Origin: Deltaproteobacteria bacterium
GTDB taxonomy: Bacteria > Myxococcota_A > Polyangia > Polyangiales > Polyangiaceae
DNA: 64,000 bases
Direction of reading: 5' to 3'
Assembly: GCA_003235365.1 (NCBI GenBank)
Contig: QJWJ01000438.1
Location: forward strand, 62,001 to 126,000
The position numbers and the translations under genes were made by a program. The notes beneath the pieces are model-generated. The model ran no database searches. It had not been told where the DNA came from and was given only the letters and a program-made list of their open reading frames with translations. Shown here piece by piece: positions 14,912-23,827 of the stretch. How positions within the stretch are numbered: position 1 is the first letter of the stretch; each line of letters begins with the position of its first letter.

Positions 14912-15537
14912 GTGCTCTCGCTCCGAATGATCCTCGATGGGCCAGGCGAACCGTCGGGCAGGCGCAATCCGTCAACGATGCGCTCTCGAGGCGGAACGTG
15001 CCGTTCGTACTCCCGCAGGAAGCAAAATGTCGCGGGATCGGCGCGGTCGACCAGCAGCGTGGCGTGCAGGTGGTCGGCTTCGTGCTGAATGATCGCTGCC
15101 GGGACCCCTTCCCAGATTTCGTCGATTGCACGCCCCGAGCCATCTTTGGCGCGCAGACGCACCTTACGTGGGCGCGTGACCCGACCGCGCAGGCCGTTCA
15201 CCGACAGGCACCCTTCGTACATCGAGATCGATTCGGCGTCGAGCAGCACGTCGTGGCTGCTCACCAGTGGCGTCAATTGCGGGTTGATCAGAACCCGCAG
15301 ATCGATCGGAGGAAATTCCGGGTAGCGCGGGTTGCCGGCCACTTCGATCACGCAAATCTGTAGGGATTGATACACCTGCGGCGCGGCGAGACCAGCACCG
15401 TTGGCGTCGCGCATCGTCTCGACCATGTCCGTGATCAGGCGTTGAACCGCTTCGCTTTCCAGCTGTGCATCCGTCACGGGGCGTGCTGGCTGCCGCAAAA
15501 TTGGCTCCCCAAGCTGGGCGATCTTCAGAATGGCCAC
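14905..15537 (-). CDS. def: Peptide deformylase
   Basis: 210 residues. It removes the formyl group from the N-terminal Met of new proteins, using a metal held by Cys and two His. All three signature motifs are present: GAGLAAPQ at 47-54, EGCLS at 108-112 (ligand Cys110) and QHEADH at 151-156 (two His ligands and the catalytic Glu). It is about 40 residues longer than E. coli Def because of a longer loop near 65-105 and a C-terminal extension past residue 180. No fmt gene is adjacent. The 3' end overlaps the start of a Ser/Thr kinase gene. Confidence 0.96.
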   Translation of the reverse strand: MAILKIAQLGEPILRQPARPVTDAQLESEAVQRLITDMVETMRDANGAGLAAPQVYQSLQICVIEVAGNPRYPEFPPIDLRVLINPQLTPLVSSHDVLLDAESISMYEGCLSVNGLRGRVTRPRKVRLRAKDGSGRAIDEIWEGVPAAIIQHEADHLHATLLVDRADPATFCFLREYERHVPPRERIVDGLRLPDGSPGPSRIIRSESTC

Positions 15538-16061
15538 GGGACGACCTTACACCAAATGAACCAGCGCGATCCCGCAACGCTCACTTGAGACGCGTTCCGC
15601 GGGGGAGCCGCAGTGCGGACCGGGCTCAAAAGGTGCCGGGAACGGTGACGAAATGCGTTTGGCGAGTCAAAAAGGGCCCGCGTCAATCCCGCGGCGTCCC
15701 CGGGAGCGATTTTCAGGGTCGAACCCTGCGCGACTCGGATCTCTAATCCAGGGGCTGGGAGGCGCCGAACGGGAACGGCCAGAGCTCGACCCAAACCCCA
15801 ATCGCTCGGGACCGCCACAAGCACAGCGTTTCGACGATCCCCGGAGCTCGGCCGGCTCACCCATCATGTGGCATGTGGGCAGCGAGTACTTCGTCTCAGG
15901 GGCCTGAGGAACAATCCGAGGGGCGACCTTGCGCTTTCGAGCTTTTGGTCGAGCGAAGACAACAGTGGAACACCCGCGACATGAGAAGCGGTGCGGGCGA
16001 AAGGTTCCACACGGGCTGGGCGAAGACGGCGCAGCTATCCTTTGCGCCCCGGTGCGGGCGA
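15538..16061. other. Intergenic, nothing recognised
   Basis: The open frames here translate to Arg/Pro/Ser-rich low-information sequence and overlap neighbouring genes antisense. The stretch must hold the def promoter (minus strand is upstream of 15537). No hairpin or repeat stands out. Confidence 0.5.
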
Positions 16062-17180
16062 TCAGGACGCCTTCGACATCGGCTGTTCCAACCCCATTGC
16101 CGAGCAGAATTCGCGGTAGCCGCTGACCCACGCAGCGAGATTGCGCTTGGTGGCGTCTACGATTCGCACACCGAAACCTGCCGGCACGGTGGCTCGCTCG
16201 TTGTGTCCGAAGGGGCGACGCCAAACGACTTGGCCTTCGAGTTGAACGCGTCGATCTGCCCGCGGGGCCTGCAGCTCCAGCCACACCAAGTCTTCTTGGG
16301 GTGGGGCCAGAGAGCGGACGTACATGCCTCCCTCACTGATGTTGTAGGTGAAGCCGACATCGGTGAGCGCACGGCCTTCACCGCGGAAGATGACCTGAGT
16401 GCCGTACAACAAGCGGCGCGATGCGCGCTTGTTCGACGCCCCGCCGTTCATCAGTTCGTTCACGATGAACAGGACGTTTTCCGGGGGGGCGTACGAGTCG
16501 CTGACGGCGACGTTGCTGGCGCCCGCGAAGCGCTCGCTGAGAGTGGCGACGTTCTTGGGCGCGCATAGCAGCACCAGGTTGGCGACTTCGTTCTTTCCGA
16601 AGTTGTCCAGCGCGCTATCGGCGTCTTCGACCTCAGCATCGAGCACGAGGACGCGCGCCTGCTCTCGTCGACTGAGTTCGAGCGCCTCGGCAGCGGACAG
16701 CGAGAACGAGACGGCGTAGCCGGCGTTGCGTAACACGCGCGCGCGAACCAGACGCCGGTCGCGGTCCGGATCGGCGACGACCGCCTGCCCCTTGAGAGAC
16801 GGGCAGGGAGGGATGACCTCCGCAGGCAGTGAACGCAGCCGCGTCAACAGCGGGCGCACTGATTCGAGGTCGACTGCATCGTCTCCGCCCCAGCTGAAGA
16901 CCTCTTCGAAGCTCAAGTCGCTCAGCTCTTTGGCGACCGAGATGATCGGCACGGTCGCGCGCTCGACGCGTGACCTGAGCACCTGACACACGCGTGAAGC
17001 GTCCTCTTTCGTGTCCTCGACCAACATGGCGCGGGGAGTGTTGCTCTCGAGCCATTGAGCGACGTCGTCCGTCGTGTCGACGAAGTGAACCTCGACGCCG
17101 GCTTCCTGCGCGAGAACGTGAAGGTCGATGCGCTCGGTGCGGCGAAAGCCACCGAACGCCAAAACAGCGGAGGAACCCAT
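16062..17180 (-). CDS. Receiver-like protein with C-terminal PilZ domain
   Basis: 372 residues, no membrane segment. Two alpha/beta regions of receiver type come first (about 1-115 and 130-235). The second has VLVLDAEVEDADSA, whose Asp sits near the phospho-acceptor position, but the usual acidic pair reads ADPDRD and other conserved residues are weak, so phosphorylation is doubtful. Residues 250-365 form a PilZ domain: a basic RASRRLL stretch, then FTYNISEGGMYVRSL (the (D/N)xSxxG motif) and GQVVWRRPFG, with GFGVRIVDA. PilZ domains bind cyclic di-GMP, and here the RxxxR-like and NxSxxG parts are both present. It probably turns cyclic di-GMP levels into control of motility, adhesion or transcription. 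The partner is unknown. Confidence 0.8.
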   Translation of the reverse strand: MGSSAVLAFGGFRRTERIDLHVLAQEAGVEVHFVDTTDDVAQWLESNTPRAMLVEDTKEDASRVCQVLRSRVERATVPIISVAKELSDLSFEEVFSWGGDDAVDLESVRPLLTRLRSLPAEVIPPCPSLKGQAVVADPDRDRRLVRARVLRNAGYAVSFSLSAAEALELSRREQARVLVLDAEVEDADSALDNFGKNEVANLVLLCAPKNVATLSERFAGASNVAVSDSYAPPENVLFIVNELMNGGASNKRASRRLLYGTQVIFRGEGRALTDVGFTYNISEGGMYVRSLAPPQEDLVWLELQAPRADRRVQLEGQVVWRRPFGHNERATVPAGFGVRIVDATKRNLAAWVSGYREFCSAMGLEQPMSKAS

Positions 17181-17343
17181 CTCTCATGGACAAACGACAA
17201 CCCGATGGCGAACTAAAGCGTCAAAATGTGACGCTCGCGGCCGGCTATGCGGTGGTGTCTGCGCCTGGAGCACGAGTGCTCTGGCGTTTCACTGGAGCAT
17301 TCGCCGCGTCGAGTACGCCCGCCGGTACCGTGGGGTCGCGGAA

Positions 17344-17649
17344 CTACTCCTGATTCTGGATCTCGCGATGCAGGCTGTTGTTCACGAGTTCTTTGAGCTC
17401 CTTGCCGACCTTGAAGAACGGCAGGCGCTTCGCGGGAACTGGCACTGGGTTGCCCGTGCGCGGATTGCGACCCGCGTACGGTTTGTAGGGACGCACCGTG
17501 AAGCTCCCAAACCCCCGTATCTCAATACCTTCCCCTTCTTGCAGGGCGCTTGTCATGGCGTCGAACACGCAGTTGACGACCATTTCCGCCCGAGCCTTGG
17601 TCAGATCTGCCCTTGCCGCGATGGCGTCGATCAACTCGCTCTTGGTCAT
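17344..17649 (-). CDS. ihfB: HU/IHF-family DNA-bending protein, IHF-beta-like
   Basis: 101 residues, the usual length. MTKSELIDAIAARADLTKARAE is the dimerising helix pair. RGFGSFTVRPYKPYAGRNPR followed by TGNPVPVPAKRLPFFKVGKE is the beta-arm and signature of the HU/IHF family. Pro in the arm (NPRTGNPV) intercalates into DNA and bends it. The arm and the 'LPFFKVGKELKELVN' ending are closest to IHF beta in wording, but HU cannot be fully excluded by eye. IHF helps sigma-54 promoters, recombination and chromosome packing. It is a single gene upstream-facing from the GT-C genes. Confidence 0.92.
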   Translation of the reverse strand: MTKSELIDAIAARADLTKARAEMVVNCVFDAMTSALQEGEGIEIRGFGSFTVRPYKPYAGRNPRTGNPVPVPAKRLPFFKVGKELKELVNNSLHREIQNQE

Positions 17650-17772
17650 GCCCGATTCTCCCTGAAAGTGCTTACAAGCGTGCGACCCGAAGAGCGAAAT
17701 GTCAAACGCTTATCCGGAGTTACAACCCCTGCACAGGTGTACGCCCGGGGAGCTTGCAGTGGCTTGTGGGGA

Positions 17773-19707
17773 CTACGGCGCGAGTGTAGGACCTGGCTCG
17801 ACCTCGATTTCGTCGATGACGGACTCGCCGGAAACACGCAGCTGAACGCGCATCGGGCCTGGTTTGGCCGCAAGAAGGGTCGTTTGCCATCGCGGACAGG
17901 GCCCATCCAGGCGCCGCGCCGACGCTGCTCCCACTACAGAAACAGCGGAATCCCCCGATACTACCAGACTATTCGGCCCCGGCTTGGGGACCCACATCGG
18001 GACAGTGACGGTCACCGATCCCCCGGGAGTGATCGGGTGGATTCGCAGCCGGCGCCCACCTCGCGCGCAGGTTCCGGAGCCATGCTCCGGTTCTGCCCAC
18101 CCACCATCGACGGTCAGCGGCGGCCAGAGCGATTCGGCCTGGGTGACGCGGGTCGGCACAGGCTCGTAGGGCACTACCCGCGGCGGCTCACGCCCATCGA
18201 GGTCGAACAGGTAGCGGGCGGAGGTCGGCCTTCCCAGGTGCGTCCACAGGTCGAAGTCGAGGGCGTCGCCCCGGTGCATTGCCACGATCGGTTCTCGGGG
18301 CGCGTTGGGTCTGTGGGCGAGGCCGAAACCGTGGTCCGTATCGACTAACAAGAGCTTCACACCTGCTGGCACGAGCTCAGGCTCGAACATCGGTCGGCCT
18401 CCGTCGCGTTGCGACAGTTGCACGTGGTCGAAGGATGTGTGTAGCGCAAACCCCATCAGCAGCGCCGGCGGAGCCCAGCGCATCCAGCCGGAGCGCACCA
18501 GAGCCCAGGCGATCAGCGCGTGTTCGATCGGCAACACCTCGGCGAACATGCGTGCGCCACCGCCTGGGTAGTTGCCGTCGAAGTAGAACACTACGTACGC
18601 GAGGACTTGGGCGATGACGACCGCGCTCAAGCGCCGCACGGCCGGCATTGCGCGCCCCATGACCATCGCCGCGAGCAACACCACGAAGAACACCTCGACG
18701 TTGCCCGCATCGACGCTGTGCAGCGCCAGCCGACGGCCAGTAGCGCGCAGGCCGTCGAGCAATCCAAATCCGCTGGGCATGTAGTGCTCGATGAAATCCC
18801 CATGCTCGACGCGACAGCCGACTTGGGCTCCGAAACCCAAGTCGAAGCAACCGGGTGGGCCATCTGCGGCGGCGTAGTAGGCACGTTGCACCAAGCTGCC
18901 GAAGCTTCCCGTCAGCACAGTCTGATGTGCGAGGAAGGCCAAGACGCCGATGGCGCTCGTCGTCGCTGCGAGGCCCCAACGCTTGGGGGCCCAGCCGGCG
19001 CACCATGCAAAGGCGCCCATCCCCACCAAGCCGCTCAGTGGGCGGGTCGCGAACAACCATCCGAGCAGCAAGCCCGCAAGCAGCGAACCGCGAACTGGAC
19101 GTTCGCTCCGGGCGACCAGCAGGGCGCCACTGAGCAACAGCGCGCTCCAGCCGTGGCTCATGGTGTCGGCCGTGTGATAACGCAGGCACGCACACAGCAC
19201 GCTCAACAGCGCCGCGCTGCGTGCGAGCCGCTCATCGTCGAAGTAGCGACGCGACAGGGCGTAGGTTGCGGCCACGAGGGCAGCGGCGAGTGACGGCCCG
19301 AGCAACATCGGCACGCCAAAGAACGCAAACGGTGCGAGGACCAAGGGGTAGCCCGGCGGAAAGATGGATGCCAAGGCCCCGTCGGGGGTGGCGAAGACGA
19401 AGCGCCCGTGGAACGACGCCAACGGTCCGGGGGCGTCGAAGGTCAAGCGGCCCGTGGCCAGAGTACGCGCCTGCAGTGTATAGTTGGTCGCATCGACGAT
19501 ACGCGGACCGCCACCGAGGTAGTACTCGACGTAGCCGAGGCTCAGAGCGAAGGCTGTGCCACACGTCGCGAACAGAAACCAACGGCGCGACAGCAAAAGC
19601 AGCCAGCGCGTGTAACGCTGTTCGTTGGTTGCGGTCAGTAGGGTTAGTAGGCCCAAGGCCAGCGCCGTCCACGCGACGGCATCCGGTGGCAGGCCCCAGT
19701 GCCTCAC
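17773..19707 (-). CDS. Integral membrane protein, GT-C glycosyltransferase-like
   Basis: 644 residues from a GTG that overlaps the stop of the upstream gene by four bases. About ten membrane segments fill residues 10-430. The first long loop has GPRIVDATNYTLQARTLATG, in the place where GT-C and GT39 enzymes carry an acidic residue and a helix followed by a 'G.L' turn. A later loop reads PPGCFDLGFGAQVGC, and another has YFDGNYPGGGARMFAE. Residues 430-644 form a soluble part on the far side, ending in beta-rich sequence. GT-C enzymes move sugars from polyprenyl-phosphate carriers onto lipids or proteins outside the membrane. The exact donor and acceptor are unknown. Confidence 0.7.
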   Translation of the reverse strand: MRHWGLPPDAVAWTALALGLLTLLTATNEQRYTRWLLLLSRRWFLFATCGTAFALSLGYVEYYLGGGPRIVDATNYTLQARTLATGRLTFDAPGPLASFHGRFVFATPDGALASIFPPGYPLVLAPFAFFGVPMLLGPSLAAALVAATYALSRRYFDDERLARSAALLSVLCACLRYHTADTMSHGWSALLLSGALLVARSERPVRGSLLAGLLLGWLFATRPLSGLVGMGAFAWCAGWAPKRWGLAATTSAIGVLAFLAHQTVLTGSFGSLVQRAYYAAADGPPGCFDLGFGAQVGCRVEHGDFIEHYMPSGFGLLDGLRATGRRLALHSVDAGNVEVFFVVLLAAMVMGRAMPAVRRLSAVVIAQVLAYVVFYFDGNYPGGGARMFAEVLPIEHALIAWALVRSGWMRWAPPALLMGFALHTSFDHVQLSQRDGGRPMFEPELVPAGVKLLLVDTDHGFGLAHRPNAPREPIVAMHRGDALDFDLWTHLGRPTSARYLFDLDGREPPRVVPYEPVPTRVTQAESLWPPLTVDGGWAEPEHGSGTCARGGRRLRIHPITPGGSVTVTVPMWVPKPGPNSLVVSGDSAVSVVGAASARRLDGPCPRWQTTLLAAKPGPMRVQLRVSGESVIDEIEVEPGPTLAP

Positions 19708-21884
19708 TTCTGCTGTACACCCCAGAGGTGGTACAAGACGGGTGCGCCGACGCTGGCCTCGACGGTAATCGTCAGGCGCTCGTGAATGTGGTGCGGTGGG
19801 AAGTCGAGCCGCTGCTCCTGCCAGTCGTCGCTCGGTGTCAGTTCCAGATCCTGAACCTCGCCGTTGACGGTGACGCGCAGGGTCTGGTTCTCGTTCGGGG
19901 CCGTGCGAATGATGAGCGTGACTGGTTCGTGAGGAAGGAAGCCGCCCAGTGCGAAACTCGCCGATTCACCTTGAGGCAGAACGCGTCCGGCGTCCCAGGC
20001 ATCTCGAGTTCGGACCTTGCGATGCGGCAGCTGCTTCATGGTCACGTACTGCGGACCGGGCTGCTGCTGAAAGTTGCGTTCACGCTCGTTCACCAGATCC
20101 GCAAAATCGAGCTCGTCGACGACGCGTTCATTGCGCTGCAGTTCGAAGGGCGACTTGGAGTTGTCCAAGCTCGTCCAGTCCGGTCGGTACAGCACCTTGC
20201 TCCGACCGCCACAGATGACGTTGCCACGCACCGGTACGTCGGTAAGTAACTGCCCGAACCAACTGGGGAAATCGCCCCACCAGCTGGGGTATATCGCGAG
20301 TAGGTCCGGGCGCTCCCCCGCCTCCATGCGCTGCAACAGTTCGATCCCTGCGGCGATGCCGAGGCGGGTCGCTCGGGCAAAGGGCAAGTCGTGGTACCCG
20401 CCCAGTCCGATGATGTCGAGCGCGGGGATGTCTGCGACGTAGGGGATGGCTCCCGCGTCGCCCACCAGAACGCGGGTTGCTGACGACTGGCGGATCAGTG
20501 CGGCGGCTCGGATGTGCTGCTCGAAGATGTTGCGCGACGCGCGCCCGAAAAACCACAGCTGCCCGACGAAGCGTTCGCGCTGGATCGCGGCAAACGTCAC
20601 GACGGCGGCGAGTGCCGATGCGCCCAACAACGACCAAGCGGCGGTGCGCTTCGCCGAAAGTTGGCGGCCGTGCCAGCCGGCAATGGCGCTACCCCAAGCG
20701 GCGAGCGCCCAGCACGTCCCCGTGGCTCCGCTCATCAGCAGCCAGGCGACGGCGGGCATCGTGTAGCGCTCGTTCTGCCACCGCACCTGACCGTTGAGCG
20801 CGATCATGCACACCCAAGCGATCATACTCGCCCACAAAAGCACGGCCGCCTTGCGGGTCGACTTCGGGACCAGCGGTAGCAGCGCGAGCAGCCACATCAA
20901 CCAACCGGTGCTCACGGGCAAGCCGAATACGGGGACCTCGACGTCTGAGAAGTGATATCCCGTTACCCGCATCACCTGGTACTCGACGTGGAATTTCCAC
21001 GCATCGAGCACCTGCTGGGCGTTGAGGTGCGGGTCGTTCATCTCCAGCTTGACCAGCGCGCCTGCTGCCGACCAGTCGCCGGTCAGCAGCTTGTTCGCTA
21101 CCGAGTGCGCGACGACGATCGCCGCTCCCGGCAGGGCTCCGAGCAGCAGCACGCTGATGCGCTGCTCCCAGCTGCAGGTACGCCACACCAGCGCCAGCGC
21201 TGCGAAACAAAATACCGCCACGAGCACGGCTGATTCGGGTCGACAGGCGACCAACGCTGCGCAACCCACGCCGAGCATGGTTGCGGAGCGGTTGCTCGGG
21301 CGCTCCACGAGCTTCGCCCACAGCACGACGCACCAGGCCCAGATGGCCAAGAACAGCGCGACCTCCATGCCGCTGAACAGCGACCAGTCGAGCGCACCGA
21401 CGCCCAGCACGATCGGTGGGAACGCAAAATGGGACCACTCGGGCAGACCGTGAAGCAAGCGACGGCTGTAGACGAGCATCGCCCACACCGAGATGCAGGC
21501 GACGATCCCTGCCCAAAGCATCAGGTCGAGGGAGGAGTATCCAATCCGATAACCCAGCGCCAGAACGAGGGGGTAGATGAGACTCGTACCGCCGCTCGAA
21601 TAGCCGTTGCCCTCCGACCACTGAAACGGGTAGCCCCGCGCCGCGGCCCGAGCGAAATCGAAGTGGATGAACACGTCGTCCAAGGGGGCGGACCACAGTT
21701 GCCCCACGTGGACCCCCGTGCGCGCTTGGGACATGAACAATTGCCATTTCAACGACGCGAAGAACTGACTACCGACGAGCAGTGTGCACGCCGCGCAGAA
21801 CACGGCGTAGGCGATGGTCGCCCGCGGGACACCCTTCAGTGTGAACGCGTCCCAAAGCTGTAACTGCCAGCGTTTGTCCTGCAT
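19704..21884 (-). CDS. Integral membrane protein, GT-C glycosyltransferase-like, with C-terminal beta domain
   Basis: 726 residues from an ATG at 21884 (MQDKRW). An in-frame start at 21983 would add a 33-residue non-membrane leader and is less likely. About twelve membrane segments span roughly residues 20-440. The loop after the first segment reads APLDDVFIHFDFARAAARGY then GNGYSSGGTSLIYPL. This is the 'DDxxI..RYA.....G......G.TSPL' signature of GT-C mannosyl/arabinosyl-type transferases, where the Asp pair is catalytic. A soluble region follows, with DAGAIPYVADIPALDIIGLG, as in related proteins, and a final beta domain past 640. It forms a coupled pair with the next gene, so both probably act on the same envelope glycan. 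The substrate is unknown. Confidence 0.75.
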   Translation of the reverse strand: MQDKRWQLQLWDAFTLKGVPRATIAYAVFCAACTLLVGSQFFASLKWQLFMSQARTGVHVGQLWSAPLDDVFIHFDFARAAARGYPFQWSEGNGYSSGGTSLIYPLVLALGYRIGYSSLDLMLWAGIVACISVWAMLVYSRRLLHGLPEWSHFAFPPIVLGVGALDWSLFSGMEVALFLAIWAWCVVLWAKLVERPSNRSATMLGVGCAALVACRPESAVLVAVFCFAALALVWRTCSWEQRISVLLLGALPGAAIVVAHSVANKLLTGDWSAAGALVKLEMNDPHLNAQQVLDAWKFHVEYQVMRVTGYHFSDVEVPVFGLPVSTGWLMWLLALLPLVPKSTRKAAVLLWASMIAWVCMIALNGQVRWQNERYTMPAVAWLLMSGATGTCWALAAWGSAIAGWHGRQLSAKRTAAWSLLGASALAAVVTFAAIQRERFVGQLWFFGRASRNIFEQHIRAAALIRQSSATRVLVGDAGAIPYVADIPALDIIGLGGYHDLPFARATRLGIAAGIELLQRMEAGERPDLLAIYPSWWGDFPSWFGQLLTDVPVRGNVICGGRSKVLYRPDWTSLDNSKSPFELQRNERVVDELDFADLVNERERNFQQQPGPQYVTMKQLPHRKVRTRDAWDAGRVLPQGESASFALGGFLPHEPVTLIIRTAPNENQTLRVTVNGEVQDLELTPSDDWQEQRLDFPPHHIHERLTITVEASVGAPVLYHLWGVQQK

Positions 21885-22123
21885 GCGTGAGCGGCCCGCT
21901 CTAACAGAAATCGCTCGGGTTGTCGTCGTCGCTCGGCGAACTGGGACACCGTGCGACTTGCCCCCAAGCCAGGAAACCGGCATGTTGGCCCAAGCGGTCG
22001 ACTCATGCAGTTCGGATTCGGATCGGGGTGTTCGGCCCTTCTCGGCGTATCTGCAGCGCCTTCGGGCCTTCGAGGGTGCGGATCCGTGGCCGCGCGGGCG
22101 CCTGACGCCGGGGCCAGGTTGGT

Positions 22124-23725
22124 ATGAGCACCGAGCGAACGCGTCGCGAACGGTCGCTGACCTTTCTGTTGCTGCCGGCCATCGTGGTGGCAGTGTTGGT
22201 GCTCAGCGGTGGCAGTTTCCGAGCGAGTTTTCAGCTCGACAAGCTGCGCGAGCAAGCAGTGGTGGAGGCATCGCTCGAACTGGCCAACGCTCGGGCCTCG
22301 TTGCTCGACCAGATGATCATCGATCAGGACAACATCGTCGCCACGGAAGTCGACGTCTCTTCGCTCGGTGAAGCGACAGCCAACTGGCTCGGCGTGGCGC
22401 GGCGGCAGACCCCGACGGTCCGCGCCGTGCTCGTCTTGGACCTCGGATCGGCGACGCACGAGGTGCTGTTGCACGCCTCCCGCGCGCCGGGCCCGGCAGA
22501 TGACGAATTTCGCAGGTTCTTGCTCTACCGGGTTCTGGGAGATTTGGATTTGGGTGAAGTGCGCACCCAGCTACGCCACCTCCACAAGACGTACTCGGGT
22601 CAGAACTACCTGATGAGCTACTGGCAGCGCGAACACGAAGGCAACTGGTACTTGATTGTGGCGTGGCACGACGTGGCGCGCATCGCACACTACTACCTGC
22701 CCGAACTGTACGGTGCGAAGGACACGCAGAACCGCGTGAACGTCGTCGACTACGAGGGGCGCATCATTTTTGGACCTCCGCTGAGCGAGGGGGAGATCAC
22801 CGTTGGCCGTCAGTTCCCGACGACCTTGTACAAGTGGCGCCTGAACGTCGCGTTGACCGCAGCTGAGCAGCTCGCCAAACGAACTGAACGCCGCCTGCTC
22901 ATCGAAATTGGCTTGGCCGTGCTCTCGGCGTTGGTGGTGATTGCCGGCAGCGTGGTGATCATGAACGCGGCGGCGCGCGAGCGCCGTCTGGCGAATCTCA
23001 AGGGCGAATTCGTTGCCAACGTCTCTCACGAGCTCAAGACGCCGCTATCGTTGATTCGCATGTTTGGCGAGTTGTTGCAGTCGGGCCGCGCGAACGACGA
23101 CCAGAAGCGAAAGCAGTACGTCGACATCATCGTCACCGAAAGCGAGCGACTTTCGGCACTGATTGAAAACGTGCTCGACTTCGCCAAGGTGGAACGGGGC
23201 GGTGGCCAGTACCGCTTCGTCCAGGGCGACCTCGGCGAGGTCGTGCGCCACACGGTCGAGGTGTGCACCGGTCGCGCCGAACGTGACGGAGTGACGATTG
23301 AGCTGAGGGTTGCGCCCGACTTGCCTCTGACGAAGCTCGACGAGGCGGCAATGGAGATTGCCGTGACCAACCTGATCGACAACGCGCTCAAGTACGCCGC
23401 CGACGGCAAGTGGATTGGAGTCGAGGTGCTACGTCCGGATCGGCGTTTCCTCGAAGTGATCGTGAGCGACCGAGGAGAAGGGGTACCTGTCGAAGACCGA
23501 AAGCGCATCTTCGAGCGGTTCGTGCGGACGGAAGGGGCCCAGCGCAGTCGCGGCAGTGGTATCGGCTTGGCGTTGGTGGCGAGCATCGCGCAAGCGCACG
23601 GGGGCGGCGCGTGGGTCGAAGAGAACACGCCAAAAGGCGCGCGCTTCCATTTGCAGATTCGAATGCGGGCTCAACGCGGCCTGGAACCGATACATCCGAC
23701 GCCGCCGCACGGTGTCGAATCCTGA
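22124..23725 (+). CDS. Membrane sensor histidine kinase
   Basis: 533 residues. One membrane segment lies at 13-30 and a second at 259-281, with a roughly 228-residue periplasmic sensor between them that matches nothing I know. The cytoplasmic part has the H-box NVSHELKTPLSLI (His302), the N-box NLIDNALKYA, G1 VSDRGEGV, F-box IFERFVR and G2 SGIGLALV, so it should be a complete autokinase of the HisKA class. It phosphorylates a partner response regulator in response to an envelope signal. No receiver gene is adjacent, so the partner is encoded elsewhere. The start follows a short AGG. Confidence 0.9.
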   Translation: MSTERTRRERSLTFLLLPAIVVAVLVLSGGSFRASFQLDKLREQAVVEASLELANARASLLDQMIIDQDNIVATEVDVSSLGEATANWLGVARRQTPTVRAVLVLDLGSATHEVLLHASRAPGPADDEFRRFLLYRVLGDLDLGEVRTQLRHLHKTYSGQNYLMSYWQREHEGNWYLIVAWHDVARIAHYYLPELYGAKDTQNRVNVVDYEGRIIFGPPLSEGEITVGRQFPTTLYKWRLNVALTAAEQLAKRTERRLLIEIGLAVLSALVVIAGSVVIMNAAARERRLANLKGEFVANVSHELKTPLSLIRMFGELLQSGRANDDQKRKQYVDIIVTESERLSALIENVLDFAKVERGGGQYRFVQGDLGEVVRHTVEVCTGRAERDGVTIELRVAPDLPLTKLDEAAMEIAVTNLIDNALKYAADGKWIGVEVLRPDRRFLEVIVSDRGEGVPVEDRKRIFERFVRTEGAQRSRGSGIGLALVASIAQAHGGGAWVEENTPKGARFHLQIRMRAQRGLEPIHPTPPHGVES

Positions 23726-23827
23726 ACATTGTCGCGTCGCGCCGCGTGCCCTGGATTGATCACATTTCGGCGGCGCACTGACCACGACGTGCTGAGATGA
23801 CGAGCAACCTCTACGCTGCGTTCCCGG

